DNA from: Actinosynnema sp040640215
GTDB lineage: Bacteria; Actinomycetota; Actinomycetes; Mycobacteriales; Pseudonocardiaceae
Length of the DNA: 64,000 bases
Direction: 5' to 3'
NCBI RefSeq assembly: GCF_040640215.1
Contig: NZ_JBFABG010000004.1
Coordinates: 248,001 to 312,000 of the forward strand
A program made the translations under genes and the position numbers. Shown piece after piece: positions 8,443-17,091 of the stretch. Numbering within the stretch: position 1 is the stretch's first letter; each line of letters starts with the position of its first letter. The notes beneath the pieces are model-generated. The model saw nothing but the letters and a program-made list of their open reading frames with translations. It was not told where the DNA came from and did no database searches.

Positions 8443-9174
8443 TCACCCCTCGGAGACGGTCGGCAGCTCCGGGCTGGACACGTCGAACACGGTCCCGTCC
8501 CGGGTCATCAGCACCTGCACGACGGCCGCTTTGCGGGGCGTGTCGGCGGGCGAGCCCCACCGGATCTCCCGGCCGGCGGTCAGGGCCAGCTTCACGTCCG
8601 CCCCGGTCGTCGCGGTGACCAGTTGCACCTCCCGCAGCAGCTCGGCGGGCAGCCCGGTCAGCACGGCGACGGCGGCCGGCAGACCCGCGGCACCCGCCTC
8701 GACCTCGGGCAGGCCGATCGGCGGCTGCGCCAGCGTGGCGTAGTCCTTGCCGGTGGCGTCGACCAGGTGCGCGCCGTCGGGCAGCTTCAGGACCGCGACC
8801 GGCGTGCGCTCGTCGACGGTCAGCCGCACGGTGCCGGGCAGCTCCCGTTCGACCCGCACGCCCGCGACCCGGGACAGCCCGCGCACCCGCTCGACCACCG
8901 CGTCGACCTCCAGGCGCGCCAACGGCGTGCCCTCCTCGATCGCGGCGGCCTCGCGGACCTGGTCGGCGGTCAGCTCGGTGGTGCCCAGCACCTCCACCTG
9001 CCGCACGCCCAGCACCGGCGTGAACCACACCGCGACCACCACGGCGGTCACCGCCACCAGGATCAGGACCGCCACCACCCGGCGGCGGACCACGACGCTG
9101 CGGGCAGGTCCACGCCGGGACGGCCGCCGCCGCTGCGCGGTGGCGGGGCGGCGGCGGGCCGTCTGGGTGCTCAT
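8443..9174 (-). CDS. ftsQ: cell division protein FtsQ
   Basis: Bitopic divisome protein linking FtsL and associated proteins to later division factors. It has a basic cytoplasmic tail (about residues 1-27), one membrane helix (about 29-52, VVAVLILVAVTAVVVAVWF), then a POTRA domain (VRQVEVLGTTELTADQVREAA, seen as VEVLGTTELTADQV near 56-75) and a FtsQ beta domain (VAGVRVERELPGTVRLTVDERTPVA, with LPGTVRLTVDERTP near 105-118). The ATG overlaps the murC stop by ATGA. Length 243 is typical. Confidence 0.94.
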   Translation of the reverse strand: MSTQTARRRPATAQRRRPSRRGPARSVVVRRRVVAVLILVAVTAVVVAVWFTPVLGVRQVEVLGTTELTADQVREAAAIEEGTPLARLEVDAVVERVRGLSRVAGVRVERELPGTVRLTVDERTPVAVLKLPDGAHLVDATGKDYATLAQPPIGLPEVEAGAAGLPAAVAVLTGLPAELLREVQLVTATTGADVKLALTAGREIRWGSPADTPRKAAVVQVLMTRDGTVFDVSSPELPTVSEG

Positions 9175-10676
9175 GGCCGGTGCAGCTCCCCGACGATCTC
9201 CGGACCGAGCATCGTCACGTCGCCGGCACCCATGGTCACCACCACGTCACCCTCGCCGACCAGCCCGGCGACCAGCGCCGGCACCCGGTCGAACGACGGC
9301 TCGTAGTGCACCCGCGCCGGGTCCAGCGGCACCTTGCCGGCGACCAGCGCGCCGGTGACGCCCGGCTCGGGGTCCTCCCGCGCGCCGTACACGTCCAGCA
9401 CCACGACCTGGTCCGCGAGCGCGAGGGCGGTGCCGAACTCGTCGGCGAACAGCCTGGTCCGCGAGTACAGGTGGGGCTGGAACACGACGAGGAGCTTGCC
9501 CTCCCCGGCGACCGGCCGCGCGGCGGTGAGCTGCGCGGCGACCTCGGTCGGGTGGTGGGCGTAGTCGTCGTAGACCCGCACGCCGCCGGAGCGGCCCTTG
9601 AACTCGAACCGCCGGCGCACCCCGCCGAACGCGGCCAGGCCCTCCAGCACGCACTCCAGACCGGCACCCAGCTCCAGCGCGGCGACCAGGGCGGCGATCG
9701 CGTTGTCGGCCATGTGCTCGCCGGGCACCGACACCCGCACGTCCAGGGTCTGCCCGTCGACCTCGACCACGGCCAGGCCGCCGCCGTCCTCGGCCCGGTA
9801 GTCGACCAGCTTCGCCGCGCCGGGACCGGTGGCGGTGCGGCCGTAGGGCCGGACCCGCAGGCCCCGCGCCGCCGCGCGCCCGGCCAGCGCCGCCGCGCCC
9901 GGGTCGTCCACGCAGACGACCAGCACGCCGTCGGGGTCGATCCGCTCCAGGAACGAGTCGAACACGGCCACGTACGCCTCGACGGTGCCGTGGTGGTCGA
10001 GGTGGTCGGCCTCGACGTTGGTCACCACCGCCACGGACGGCGCGAAGTACAGGAACGACCCGTCGCTCTCGTCGGCCTCGGCCACGAACACGCCGCCCGC
10101 GCCCTGGTGGGCGTTCGCGCCGGACTCGTTGAGGTCGCCGCCGATCGCGAAGGAGGGGTCCATCCGGCAGTGCTGGAGGACCACGGTCAGCATCGAGGTG
10201 GTGGAGGTCTTGCCGTGCGTGCCGGCGACGCAGGCCACCCGGTGGTCGAGCATCAGCGCGGCCAGCGCCTCGGCCCGCCGCAGCACGACGACGTCGCGCT
10301 CGCGGGCCGCGACCAGCTCCGGGTTGTCCTCGCGGATCGCGGTGGACACCACGACCGCCGTGGGCCCGCCGATGAGCTGGTCGAGGTGGGAGCCGTGGTG
10401 GCCGACCGCGATGGCCGCGCCCTGCGCGCGCAGGGCCAGCACGGTGCGCGAGTCCTTGGCGTCCGAGCCGGACACCTGCGCGCCGCGCGCCAGCAGGATT
10501 CGGGCGATGCCGCTCATGCCCGCGCCGCCGATGCCGACCAGGTGCACCCGGTCGAGCACGCCGGCCTCGTCGTCGGGCACGGGGTTCGGCGGTGCCGGGT
10601 TCAGCGGCTCCGGGATCTCGTCCGCGTCCTCGCGGTGCGGACCGGCCGGGGCCGGCTGCGGCGGTGAGGTCGTCAC
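9171..10676 (-). CDS. murC: UDP-N-acetylmuramate--L-alanine ligase
   Basis: Adds L-Ala to UDP-MurNAc, the first step of peptide stem synthesis, using ATP. A Rossmann-like N-domain (VHLVGIGGAGMSGIARILLARG, starting near residue 44), the ATP loop GTHGKTSTTSM, the TNVEADHLDHHG motif and DDYAHHPTEV are all present. The frame continues upstream in front of the gene, but the GTG at 10676 overlaps the murG stop as GTGA and gives 501 residues. The first 42 residues form a Pro/Glu-rich extension before the catalytic core, longer than in many homologues. Confidence 0.95.
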   Translation of the reverse strand: MTTSPPQPAPAGPHREDADEIPEPLNPAPPNPVPDDEAGVLDRVHLVGIGGAGMSGIARILLARGAQVSGSDAKDSRTVLALRAQGAAIAVGHHGSHLDQLIGGPTAVVVSTAIREDNPELVAARERDVVVLRRAEALAALMLDHRVACVAGTHGKTSTTSMLTVVLQHCRMDPSFAIGGDLNESGANAHQGAGGVFVAEADESDGSFLYFAPSVAVVTNVEADHLDHHGTVEAYVAVFDSFLERIDPDGVLVVCVDDPGAAALAGRAAARGLRVRPYGRTATGPGAAKLVDYRAEDGGGLAVVEVDGQTLDVRVSVPGEHMADNAIAALVAALELGAGLECVLEGLAAFGGVRRRFEFKGRSGGVRVYDDYAHHPTEVAAQLTAARPVAGEGKLLVVFQPHLYSRTRLFADEFGTALALADQVVVLDVYGAREDPEPGVTGALVAGKVPLDPARVHYEPSFDRVPALVAGLVGEGDVVVTMGAGDVTMLGPEIVGELHRP

Positions 10677-11770
10677 TTCCCGATCACCTCCAGCACGATC
10701 CGGGCCAGCACCTCGTCGGCCTCGCGGCGGCCGGTGCCCAGGGTGGCGGCGGACATCGCGGCGAGCCGCGCCCGGTCGGCCACCAGCGGCACCACGTTCT
10801 CGGCGATCCACTGCGGGGTGAGCTGCTCGTCGGGCACCAGGATGCCGCCGCCCGCCCGCACCACGGGGCCGGCGTTGAGGGACTGCTCGCCGTTGCCGAT
10901 CGGCAGCGGCACGAACACCGCCGGCAGCCCCACGGCGGACACCTCGGCCACGGTCATCGCGCCGGACCGGCAGAGCACGGCGTCGGCGGCGGCGTAGGCG
11001 AGGTCCATCCGCTCCAGGTACGGCACCGGCACGTAAGGCGGCCGGACCGCCTGCACCGCGACCGAGTTCTTCGGGCCGTGGGCGTGCAGCACGCCGATAC
11101 CGGCCTGCGCGAACGCCGCCGCCGCACCGGACACGGCGTTGTTGATCGAGCGCGCGCCCTGCGAGCCGCCGAACACCAGCAGCGTGGGCGCGTTCGGGTC
11201 GAGCCCGAAGTGGGCGCGGGCCTGGGCGCGCAGCGCGGCGCGGTCCAGCGAGGTGATGGAGTGCCGCAGCGGGATGCCGATGATCTCGGCGTTGTTCAGC
11301 CCCGAGTCGGGCACGGCGGCGGCGATCCGCTCGGCGAACTTCGCGCCGACCTTGTTCGCCAGGCCGGCCTTGGCGTTGGCCTCGTGCACCACGATCGGCA
11401 GCCGGCCGCGCGCGGCGAGGTAGGCGGGCAGCGCCACGTAGCCGCCGAACCCGACCACGACGTCCGCGCCGACCCGCTCGAAGACCTCGCGGGTGCGCTT
11501 GACCGACTCGCGCACCCGCAGCGGGAGCTTGAGCAGGTCGGGCGACGGCTTGCGGGGCATCGGCACCGGCGGGATCAGCTCCAGCGGGTAGCCGCGAGCG
11601 GGCACGAGCTTGCTCTCCAACCCGCGTTCGGTGCCGAGCGCGACCACGCGCGCGTCGGGCCGCAGCCGCATGACGGCGTCGGCCAGGGCCAGGGCGGGCT
11701 CGATGTGCCCGGCGGTGCCGCCTCCGGCGACCACCACGCACGGTCCGACCTGCTGGGGAACCCCGGTCAC
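10673..11770 (-). CDS. murG: UDP-GlcNAc--lipid I GlcNAc transferase MurG
   Basis: Peripheral membrane glycosyltransferase that turns lipid I into lipid II. The N-terminal glycine-rich loop VVVAGGGTAGHIEPALALA (about residues 12-31), HEANAKAGLANK, the second loop FGGSQGARSIN, and the UDP-GlcNAc site CRSGAMTVAEVSAVGLPAVFVPLP (in two parts) are clear. GTG start preceded by AAGGAGGAAG at good spacing. 365 residues. It ends coupled to murC. Confidence 0.96.
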   Translation of the reverse strand: MTGVPQQVGPCVVVAGGGTAGHIEPALALADAVMRLRPDARVVALGTERGLESKLVPARGYPLELIPPVPMPRKPSPDLLKLPLRVRESVKRTREVFERVGADVVVGFGGYVALPAYLAARGRLPIVVHEANAKAGLANKVGAKFAERIAAAVPDSGLNNAEIIGIPLRHSITSLDRAALRAQARAHFGLDPNAPTLLVFGGSQGARSINNAVSGAAAAFAQAGIGVLHAHGPKNSVAVQAVRPPYVPVPYLERMDLAYAAADAVLCRSGAMTVAEVSAVGLPAVFVPLPIGNGEQSLNAGPVVRAGGGILVPDEQLTPQWIAENVVPLVADRARLAAMSAATLGTGRREADEVLARIVLEVIGK

Positions 11771-11798
11771 GCACTTCCTCCTTGATTGGGTGGAACCA

Positions 11799-13235
11799 CT
11801 ATCGCCCGTCGCGACGCCGGGACCGATCCTGGGTCGCTCTGCGGGAGTCGCGCCGACGGTACTCCGAAGGCGGCGCTTGCCGGCCGGCCATCCTCCGCTC
11901 GTCCACCGGCGGTGGCGCGGCCTTGCGACCGCGCGGCGGGGTGGACGGTCGCACGGGCTTGCGCTTGGGCGGCGGCTTGTACGCCTCGGGCGCGGGCAGC
12001 CGGAGGATTCCGCCGACCCGGCCGGGCCCGATCGAGCGCAGCGCGGACACGGCCGCCGGCTCGTGCCGGGCGCAGTTGGCGAGGATGCCGAACACCACCA
12101 TCGTGGTGACGATCGACGTGCCGCCGGAGGAGATCATCGGCAGCGTGATGCCGGTGACCGGCAGGAGCTGCACGACGTACCCGATGTTGATCGCGGCCTG
12201 CGCGACCAGCCACACGGTCAGCGTCGCGGACACCATCCTGATCCACGGGTCGGTGTTGCGCGCGGCGATCCGCAGTCCGACCACCGCCAGCAGCCCGAAC
12301 AGCCCGAGCACCAGCAGGCACCCGATGAAGCCGAGCTCCTCGCCGATGACCGCGAAGATGAAGTCGCTGTGCACGTTGGGCAGGTAGCGCCACTTCGAGC
12401 TGCCGTTGGTCAGGCCCTTGCCGAAGAACCCGCCCTCGGCCAGCGCGAACAGCGCCTGCCGCGCCTGGAGCCCCGCGCCCAGCGGGTCCTTGTCCGGGTC
12501 GAGGTAGGTGAGCACGCGCTGAAGCCGGTAGGTCGCGCCGATCGCCAGCACGACCGCGCCGGACACCGCGCCGATCGCGATCACGCCGAACAGCCGCATC
12601 GGCGCGCCGACGAACCAGAGCAGGCTGACCAGCACGACGCCGAGCGTGATCGTGCCGCCGAGGTCGGGCTGGAGCATGACGAGCGCGAACACGACCAGGG
12701 CCACCGGCACCACCGGGACCAGCAGGTGGCGGTACTGGTTGAGCAGGGCGCGCTTGGTGACCAGGACGTGCGCGCCCCACAGCGCCAGGGCCAGCTTCGC
12801 GGCCTCGATCGGCTGGAACGACACCGGCCCGACGGTGAACCACGACTGCGCGCCGCCCGCGACGGTCCCCAGTGGAGTCAGCACCAGGCCGAGCATGATC
12901 ACGCAGACCAGCATCGCCATGGTGCTGCCGTACCGGATCGTGCGCAGCGGGATGCGCAGCACGATCAGGAACAGCACCGCGCCCACGACGACGTAGAGCA
13001 ACTGCTTCTGGAACACGCTGTAGGCGGACGCGCCCACGGCGACCTCGCCGGGCGCGGACGCGGACAGGACCATGATCAAGCCGATGGCGGTCAGCAGGCC
13101 GAACACCGCGAGCAGCAGGTGGAAGTCGGCCAGTGGTCGGCTGAGCCACGCGGTGAGCGTGCTGCGCACCGCGACCGCCTTTTTCGCGCGGGCGGGCTTG
13201 GGGGGCCGTTCCGCGACTCTGTCCACCGCTGTCAT
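11799..13235 (-). CDS. ftsW: SEDS peptidoglycan glycosyltransferase FtsW
   Basis: Polytopic SEDS-family polymerase that works with FtsI to make septal peptidoglycan. About ten membrane helices from residue 36 to about 415. Recognisable SEDS segments are GGAQSWFTVGPVSFQPIEAAKLALAL (QPIEAAKLAL near 150), LLQPDLGGT-like MLQPDLGGTITLG, the extracellular NVHSDFIFAVIGEELGF (the catalytic-loop Asp) and TGITLPMISSGGTSIV. The C-terminal cytoplasmic tail is Arg/Lys/Pro-rich. The ATG at 13235 is chosen because it has GGGAG upstream and the conserved part starts soon after. 478 residues. Upstream lies an accessory block rather than murD. Confidence 0.95.
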   Translation of the reverse strand: MTAVDRVAERPPKPARAKKAVAVRSTLTAWLSRPLADFHLLLAVFGLLTAIGLIMVLSASAPGEVAVGASAYSVFQKQLLYVVVGAVLFLIVLRIPLRTIRYGSTMAMLVCVIMLGLVLTPLGTVAGGAQSWFTVGPVSFQPIEAAKLALALWGAHVLVTKRALLNQYRHLLVPVVPVALVVFALVMLQPDLGGTITLGVVLVSLLWFVGAPMRLFGVIAIGAVSGAVVLAIGATYRLQRVLTYLDPDKDPLGAGLQARQALFALAEGGFFGKGLTNGSSKWRYLPNVHSDFIFAVIGEELGFIGCLLVLGLFGLLAVVGLRIAARNTDPWIRMVSATLTVWLVAQAAINIGYVVQLLPVTGITLPMISSGGTSIVTTMVVFGILANCARHEPAAVSALRSIGPGRVGGILRLPAPEAYKPPPKRKPVRPSTPPRGRKAAPPPVDERRMAGRQAPPSEYRRRDSRRATQDRSRRRDGR

Positions 13236-13327
13236 GCGTGCATCGTCTCCCGCTTCGTGCGGGGAAAGGTGAAAATCCGCCGCGTGTCGCCCAGACGCGG
13301 CGAACAGACCCCGCCCCGCCGTGACCA

Positions 13328-14251
13328 GTGGACGCGCGAATCCGGTTGACGGTTGCTTCGGGATCGCGATCCGATCTTGCCGTGCACCCCGACGAACGGC
13401 CGATTCCCGAAACCCTGGTCCGCGCCCTGCTGGTCGATTCCTTCCCGGCCTGGGCCGCGCTCGGACTGACCCGCGTCGCCTCGGCGGGCACGGACAACGC
13501 CCTGTACCGGCTGGGCGAGGACATGGTGGTGCGACTGCCGAGGATCGGCTGGGCCGTCGACGGCATCCGCCACGAGCACGAGTGGATTCCGAAACTGGCC
13601 CCGCACCTCCCGATCGCGACGCCCGAACCCCTGGGACTGGGCCGGCCCACCGCCGGCTTTCCGTGGCCGTGGGCCGTGTACCGCTGGTTGGCGGGCGCGA
13701 ACCCGACCACGATCGAGGACCCGCGCGGGTTCGGCGAGGACGTCGCGGCACTGGTCGCGGCACTGCGCGGAATCCGACTCGCGAACGCGCCCGAGACCGG
13801 TCGCGGCAGACCTCTGGCGACGCGGGACGCGATGACCCGCGAGGCCATCGCCGGATTGGGCGACCGGGTGGACGCGAAAGCCGTGGTGGAGGTGTGGGAA
13901 TCGGCTCTGGCGCTGCCGCGATGGAATGGCGGGCCGGTGTGGGTGCACGCGGACCTGTCGCCGGGGAACGTCCTGGTGCGGAACGGGAAGCTGAGCGCGG
14001 CCATCGACTTCTCGGCGGTGGGCGTCGGCGACCCGGCGGCGGACCTGCCGGTGGCGTGGAACCTGCTGCCCCCGACGGCTCGCGCCGCGTTCCGCGAAGC
14101 GCTGGGCGACGACGACGCGACCTGGCAGCGGGGACGGGCGTTGGCGCTGTCGATCGCGTTGGTCCAGTTGCAGTACTACTGGGACAGCAACCCGACGTTG
14201 GCCGCCAACTCCCGGCACGTCGTGGAAGAGGTCCTGGCTAGCCGCGCTTGA
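13328..14251 (+). CDS. aminoglycoside/choline-type phosphotransferase (APH family)
   Basis: Kinase-fold phosphotransferase of the APH (PF01636) family; the substrate is not known and resistance should not be assumed. Core features are ASAGTDNALYRLGEDMVVRLPR (nucleotide-binding strands, near residues 51-72), YRWLAGANPT hinge, WVHADLSPGNVLV (catalytic HxD loop, Asp near 210) and AAIDFSAVGVGDPAADL (Mg-binding Asp). GTG at 13328 gives 307 residues; a second GTG at 13382 (MHPDERPIPE-like start) fits the family length better and may be real. It is on the opposite strand to the surrounding dcw genes and its 3' end overlaps the DUF397 gene by 14 bases. Confidence 0.85.
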   Translation: MDARIRLTVASGSRSDLAVHPDERPIPETLVRALLVDSFPAWAALGLTRVASAGTDNALYRLGEDMVVRLPRIGWAVDGIRHEHEWIPKLAPHLPIATPEPLGLGRPTAGFPWPWAVYRWLAGANPTTIEDPRGFGEDVAALVAALRGIRLANAPETGRGRPLATRDAMTREAIAGLGDRVDAKAVVEVWESALALPRWNGGPVWVHADLSPGNVLVRNGKLSAAIDFSAVGVGDPAADLPVAWNLLPPTARAAFREALGDDDATWQRGRALALSIALVQLQYYWDSNPTLAANSRHVVEEVLASRA

Positions 14252-14411
14252 GCGAGGAGAAGAACGCCGAGGCGGCGTGCGCGCTGAACCCGAGCACGGG
14301 CCCACCGGCGTTCTTGCTGTCCCGCACCCGAACCACCTCAACAGAACGCGCAAGCTCCACACAAGCGCCGCCACCGTTGCTACGGCTGCTCGTCCGCCAC
14401 TCAGACCACAT
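14238..14411 (-). CDS. DUF397 small protein
   Basis: A 57-residue protein read directly from the minus strand, starting MWSEWRTSSRSNGGGACVE and ending FFSSLKRG. The pattern W-R-x-S-S-x-S-N-x-G-x-x-C-V-E followed by VVRVRDSKN and a G-x-VL-x-F segment is the DUF397 signature. Genes of this family sit next to XRE/DUF5753 regulators in Streptomyces and relatives, where pairs act as developmental or antibiotic regulators and have been proposed as toxin-antitoxin-like. Here it begins 10 bases after the regulator stop, so the two are cotranscribed. Confidence 0.88.
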   Translation of the reverse strand: MWSEWRTSSRSNGGGACVELARSVEVVRVRDSKNAGGPVLGFSAHAASAFFSSLKRG

Positions 14412-14421
14412 GTAGCGCTCC

Positions 14422-15267
14422 TCAGCTATCGGCCATCACCCGCTTGACCAACGCAATGGACTCCTTGGGGTCCAAAGCCGCCGCACGCAGGTGATCCATC
14501 GCCAGGCTATACCACTCGTTCTCGGTGTCATCATCCAAGTAGAGCCCTCCGGACAGGTTCTCGATGTAGACCACACTGGGGAAGTCCTCGAACTTCAGCA
14601 GGTGGAACGCAGTACCCATCGCGATGTGCGGCCCTTTGGCGAAGGGCAACACTTGCAGAGTCACATTGGGCCAACCCGCCAACGCCAGCAGGTGCAGGAG
14701 TTGCGCCTCATGCTGTTCCGCGCTGCCCACCACCCGACGCAGGGCCGCCTCGTCGATGATCGCCCAAGCCGACAGCGAGCCGTCCTCAAGCCGCTTCTGC
14801 CGCTTCTGGCGCAACTCGACGCGTTTCTCGACAACGTCTCCCGTCGCCATCGGGTCGAAGGCCCGCATTACCTGCCGGGCGTAGTCGGGTGTCTGGAACA
14901 AGCCCGGCACCAAGTCGATGTCGAAGGTGTCGACCGCGACGGCTTCCGACTCCAGGACCACGTACTCCGAGAACCAGTCGAACAGGACGTCGCCGTAGAC
15001 GTGCCACCAGCCGCGCTTCTTCGCGACCTTCGCCAACTTCAGCAGCCAGTTCCGCTGCTCGGGTTCGGCCCGGTACAGTTCCGCCAGGGCCTTGGTATCC
15101 ACAATGGACACCCCGGTCACGGCGGACTCGATGCGACTGATCTTGGACTTGGAATAGCCCAGCTCCGCGATCACGTCGTCGAATCCGAGCCCGGCGTCTT
15201 CCCGCAACTGGGTCAGCGCGCTGGCGAGTACGCGTCGCCGGACCCCGGGTCCTTGGTTCTGCGGCAT
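14422..15267 (-). CDS. XRE-family regulator with DUF5753 domain
   Basis: 281-residue DNA-binding protein. The N-terminal helix-turn-helix is VLASALTQLREDAGLGFDDV then IAELGYSKSKISRIES (about residues 10-48). The remainder is the DUF5753 sensor-like domain with DTFDIDLVPGLFQTPDYARQVMRA in part (VPGLFQTPDYAR near 125), VELRQKRQKRL, IIDEAALRRVVG, LPFAKGPHIAMGTAF and the C-terminal LDDDTENEWYSLAMDHLRAAAL. The start ATG (15267) is chosen at MPQNQGPG. With the downstream DUF397 gene it forms the common actinobacterial regulator pair. A divergent gene starts 105 bases upstream, so it may regulate both directions. Confidence 0.92.
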   Translation of the reverse strand: MPQNQGPGVRRRVLASALTQLREDAGLGFDDVIAELGYSKSKISRIESAVTGVSIVDTKALAELYRAEPEQRNWLLKLAKVAKKRGWWHVYGDVLFDWFSEYVVLESEAVAVDTFDIDLVPGLFQTPDYARQVMRAFDPMATGDVVEKRVELRQKRQKRLEDGSLSAWAIIDEAALRRVVGSAEQHEAQLLHLLALAGWPNVTLQVLPFAKGPHIAMGTAFHLLKFEDFPSVVYIENLSGGLYLDDDTENEWYSLAMDHLRAAALDPKESIALVKRVMADS

Positions 15268-15371
15268 GACTACGACATTAGCGACAAAACGCCCCACCGA
15301 ACGGGTGAACATTCGCAACACGGCCTTCTGCTGTGTTGCATCGTACTGTCCACAGGACCACAGTCGTGCCC

Positions 15372-15740
15372 ATGCCACCGATCAATTCCGCGCTCGCGCA
15401 CGCCCACCACCTGCTCCAGCAGGACATGCTGGGCTACCTGGACACCGTCGAGCTGTTGACCAGCGAGAACGACACCGACGACGACACCGTCCTGACCATC
15501 GCCCGCACCGAGGTCCCGCGCCTGATCGCCGCCCTGCGCGGCACCGTGGCCGCCCACCGGGCCGACCACCACGGCCTGTGCCTGGGCTGCCCGACCACGT
15601 GGATCGAGGGCCGCCTCGGGCGCGAGCCCTGGCCGTGCCCGACGATCGAACGCGCCCAGAAATTCCTCAAGAACCCGGACAGCATCTACGACGCCGTACC
15701 GCACGAGAGGGAGCGCGCGCAGCCTTACGCGCGCGTCTGA
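15372..15740 (+). CDS. unknown protein divergent from the XRE/DUF397 pair
   Basis: I do not recognise this 122-residue protein. The ATG at 15372 (MPPINSALAHAHHLL) is chosen over upstream codons because the conserved-looking helical part starts there. It is predicted helical, with an acidic segment (TSENDTDDDTV, near residues 31-41), then a short Cys/His cluster HRADHHGLCLGCPTTWIEG (near 63-81) that could bind metal, and a charged tail. Codon use is GC-rich at third positions, so it is probably a real gene. Its 3' end overlaps the murD 3' end by 16 bases. It shares a 104-base intergenic region with the XRE regulator and is likely controlled by it. Confidence 0.6.
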   Translation: MPPINSALAHAHHLLQQDMLGYLDTVELLTSENDTDDDTVLTIARTEVPRLIAALRGTVAAHRADHHGLCLGCPTTWIEGRLGREPWPCPTIERAQKFLKNPDSIYDAVPHERERAQPYARV

Positions 15741-17089
15741 CCGGTGAGCTCCAGAACCGCTTCCGCGAACGCCTTGCCCCGGTGCGCGTAGTCGCTGAAC
15801 ATGTCCATCGACGCCGCCGCCGGGGCCAGCAGCACCGCGTCCCCGGCACGGGCCATGGACCGCGCCGCGCGCACCGCGTCCGGCATGGTCGCGTCGTCCA
15901 GCACCACCACGGGCACCGCCGGCGCGTGCCGGGCCAGCGCCGCCGCGACGACCTCCCGGTCCGCGCCGATCACCACCGCGCCCCGCAGCCGGTGGGCCTC
16001 GGCGCGCACCAGCTCGTCCACCGACGCGCCCTTCAACAACCCGCCCGCGATCCACACCACGTTGTCGTACGACCGCAACGACGCTTCGGCGGCGTGCGGG
16101 TTCGTGGCCTTCGAGTCGTTCACGTACCGCACGCCGTCGACCTCGGTCACGAACTCGGCCCGGTGCGCGCCGGGCCGGAAGTCCCGCAACCCCTGCCGCA
16201 CGGCTTCCGCCGACACGCCGTGGGCCCGTGCCAACGCCGCCGCCGCCAGCGCGTCCGAGATCCCGGGCGGTCCGCCCGGCCGCACGTCCGCGACGTCGGC
16301 CAGCACGGTGTCCGGCCCGAAGGCCCGGTCCACCAACCGCCCGTCCAGCACGCCGAGCTGACCCTCCTCGGGCGCGCCCAGCGTGAAGCCGACGTGCACG
16401 GGAGCGGCCGAGCCGGTCAACAACCCGGCGACGTACGGGTCGTCCACGCCGGCCACGGCGATCTCGCCGGTCAGCACGCCGGCCTTGGCCGCCGCGTACT
16501 CCTCGACCGAGCCGTGCCAGTCCAGGTGGTCCTCGGCGAGGTTCAGCAGCACCCCTGCCGCCGGCCGCACCGAGGGCGACCAGTGGAGCTGGAAGCTGGA
16601 CAGCTCGACGGCCAGCGCCCGGTGCCCGGCCAGCAGGGCGTCCACCACCGGCAGGCCGACGTTCCCGCACGCCACCGCGTCGATCCCGGCGGCCCGCAGG
16701 ATCGACTCCAGCATCCCGACCGTGGTCGTCTTGCCGTTGGTCCCGGTCACCGCCAGCCACGCCGGCGGGTCGGCCAGCTCCGCACCCATCCGCCAGGCCA
16801 GCTCGACCTCGCCGATCACCTCGACGCCCGCCGCACCGGCGGCCAGCAGCAACGGGCTGTCCGGCCGCCAGCCGGGGCTGGTGACCACCAGCTCCACCTC
16901 GGGCGGCGGCGCGACCAGGCCCGGCACCAGCGCCACCCCCGGCAGCAGCGGTTCCAGTGCCTCCAGCCGGTCGGCGCTGCCGTCGGTGACCAGCACCGAC
17001 GCGCCCGCCGCCAGCAGCGCCTCGGCGGCCGACCGGCCGGTCACCCCGGCACCGGCGACCAGGACGGTGCGACCGGCCAGGAATCCCAC
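15725..17089 (-). CDS. murD: UDP-MurNAc-L-Ala--D-Glu ligase
   Basis: Adds D-Glu to UDP-MurNAc-L-Ala. The N-domain starts VGFLAGRTVLVAGAGVTGRS (residues 1-20), followed by the ATP loop VTGTNGKTTTVGM (near 123), NLAEDHLDWHG and NDSKATNPHAAEASL. The GTG at 17089 lies 2 bases after the mraY stop and matches the conserved start, giving 454 residues. Unlike most actinobacteria, the next dcw gene (ftsW) is separated from it by about 2.5 kb of accessory genes, so ftsW and downstream genes may need their own promoter. Confidence 0.95.
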   Translation of the reverse strand: MGFLAGRTVLVAGAGVTGRSAAEALLAAGASVLVTDGSADRLEALEPLLPGVALVPGLVAPPPEVELVVTSPGWRPDSPLLLAAGAAGVEVIGEVELAWRMGAELADPPAWLAVTGTNGKTTTVGMLESILRAAGIDAVACGNVGLPVVDALLAGHRALAVELSSFQLHWSPSVRPAAGVLLNLAEDHLDWHGSVEEYAAAKAGVLTGEIAVAGVDDPYVAGLLTGSAAPVHVGFTLGAPEEGQLGVLDGRLVDRAFGPDTVLADVADVRPGGPPGISDALAAAALARAHGVSAEAVRQGLRDFRPGAHRAEFVTEVDGVRYVNDSKATNPHAAEASLRSYDNVVWIAGGLLKGASVDELVRAEAHRLRGAVVIGADREVVAAALARHAPAVPVVVLDDATMPDAVRAARSMARAGDAVLLAPAAASMDMFSDYAHRGKAFAEAVLELTGQTRA

Positions 17090-17091
17090 GC

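Noticed and set aside
9171..11774. 867-residue open frame that looked like a MurG-MurC fusion
   Set aside because: The first 366 codons are a shifted reading of murG. murC begins at the GTG at 10676 overlapping the murG stop, and murG has its own intact frame.
13328..14251. Aminoglycoside resistance gene
   Set aside because: Only the broad APH fold is visible; resistance cannot be inferred from it.
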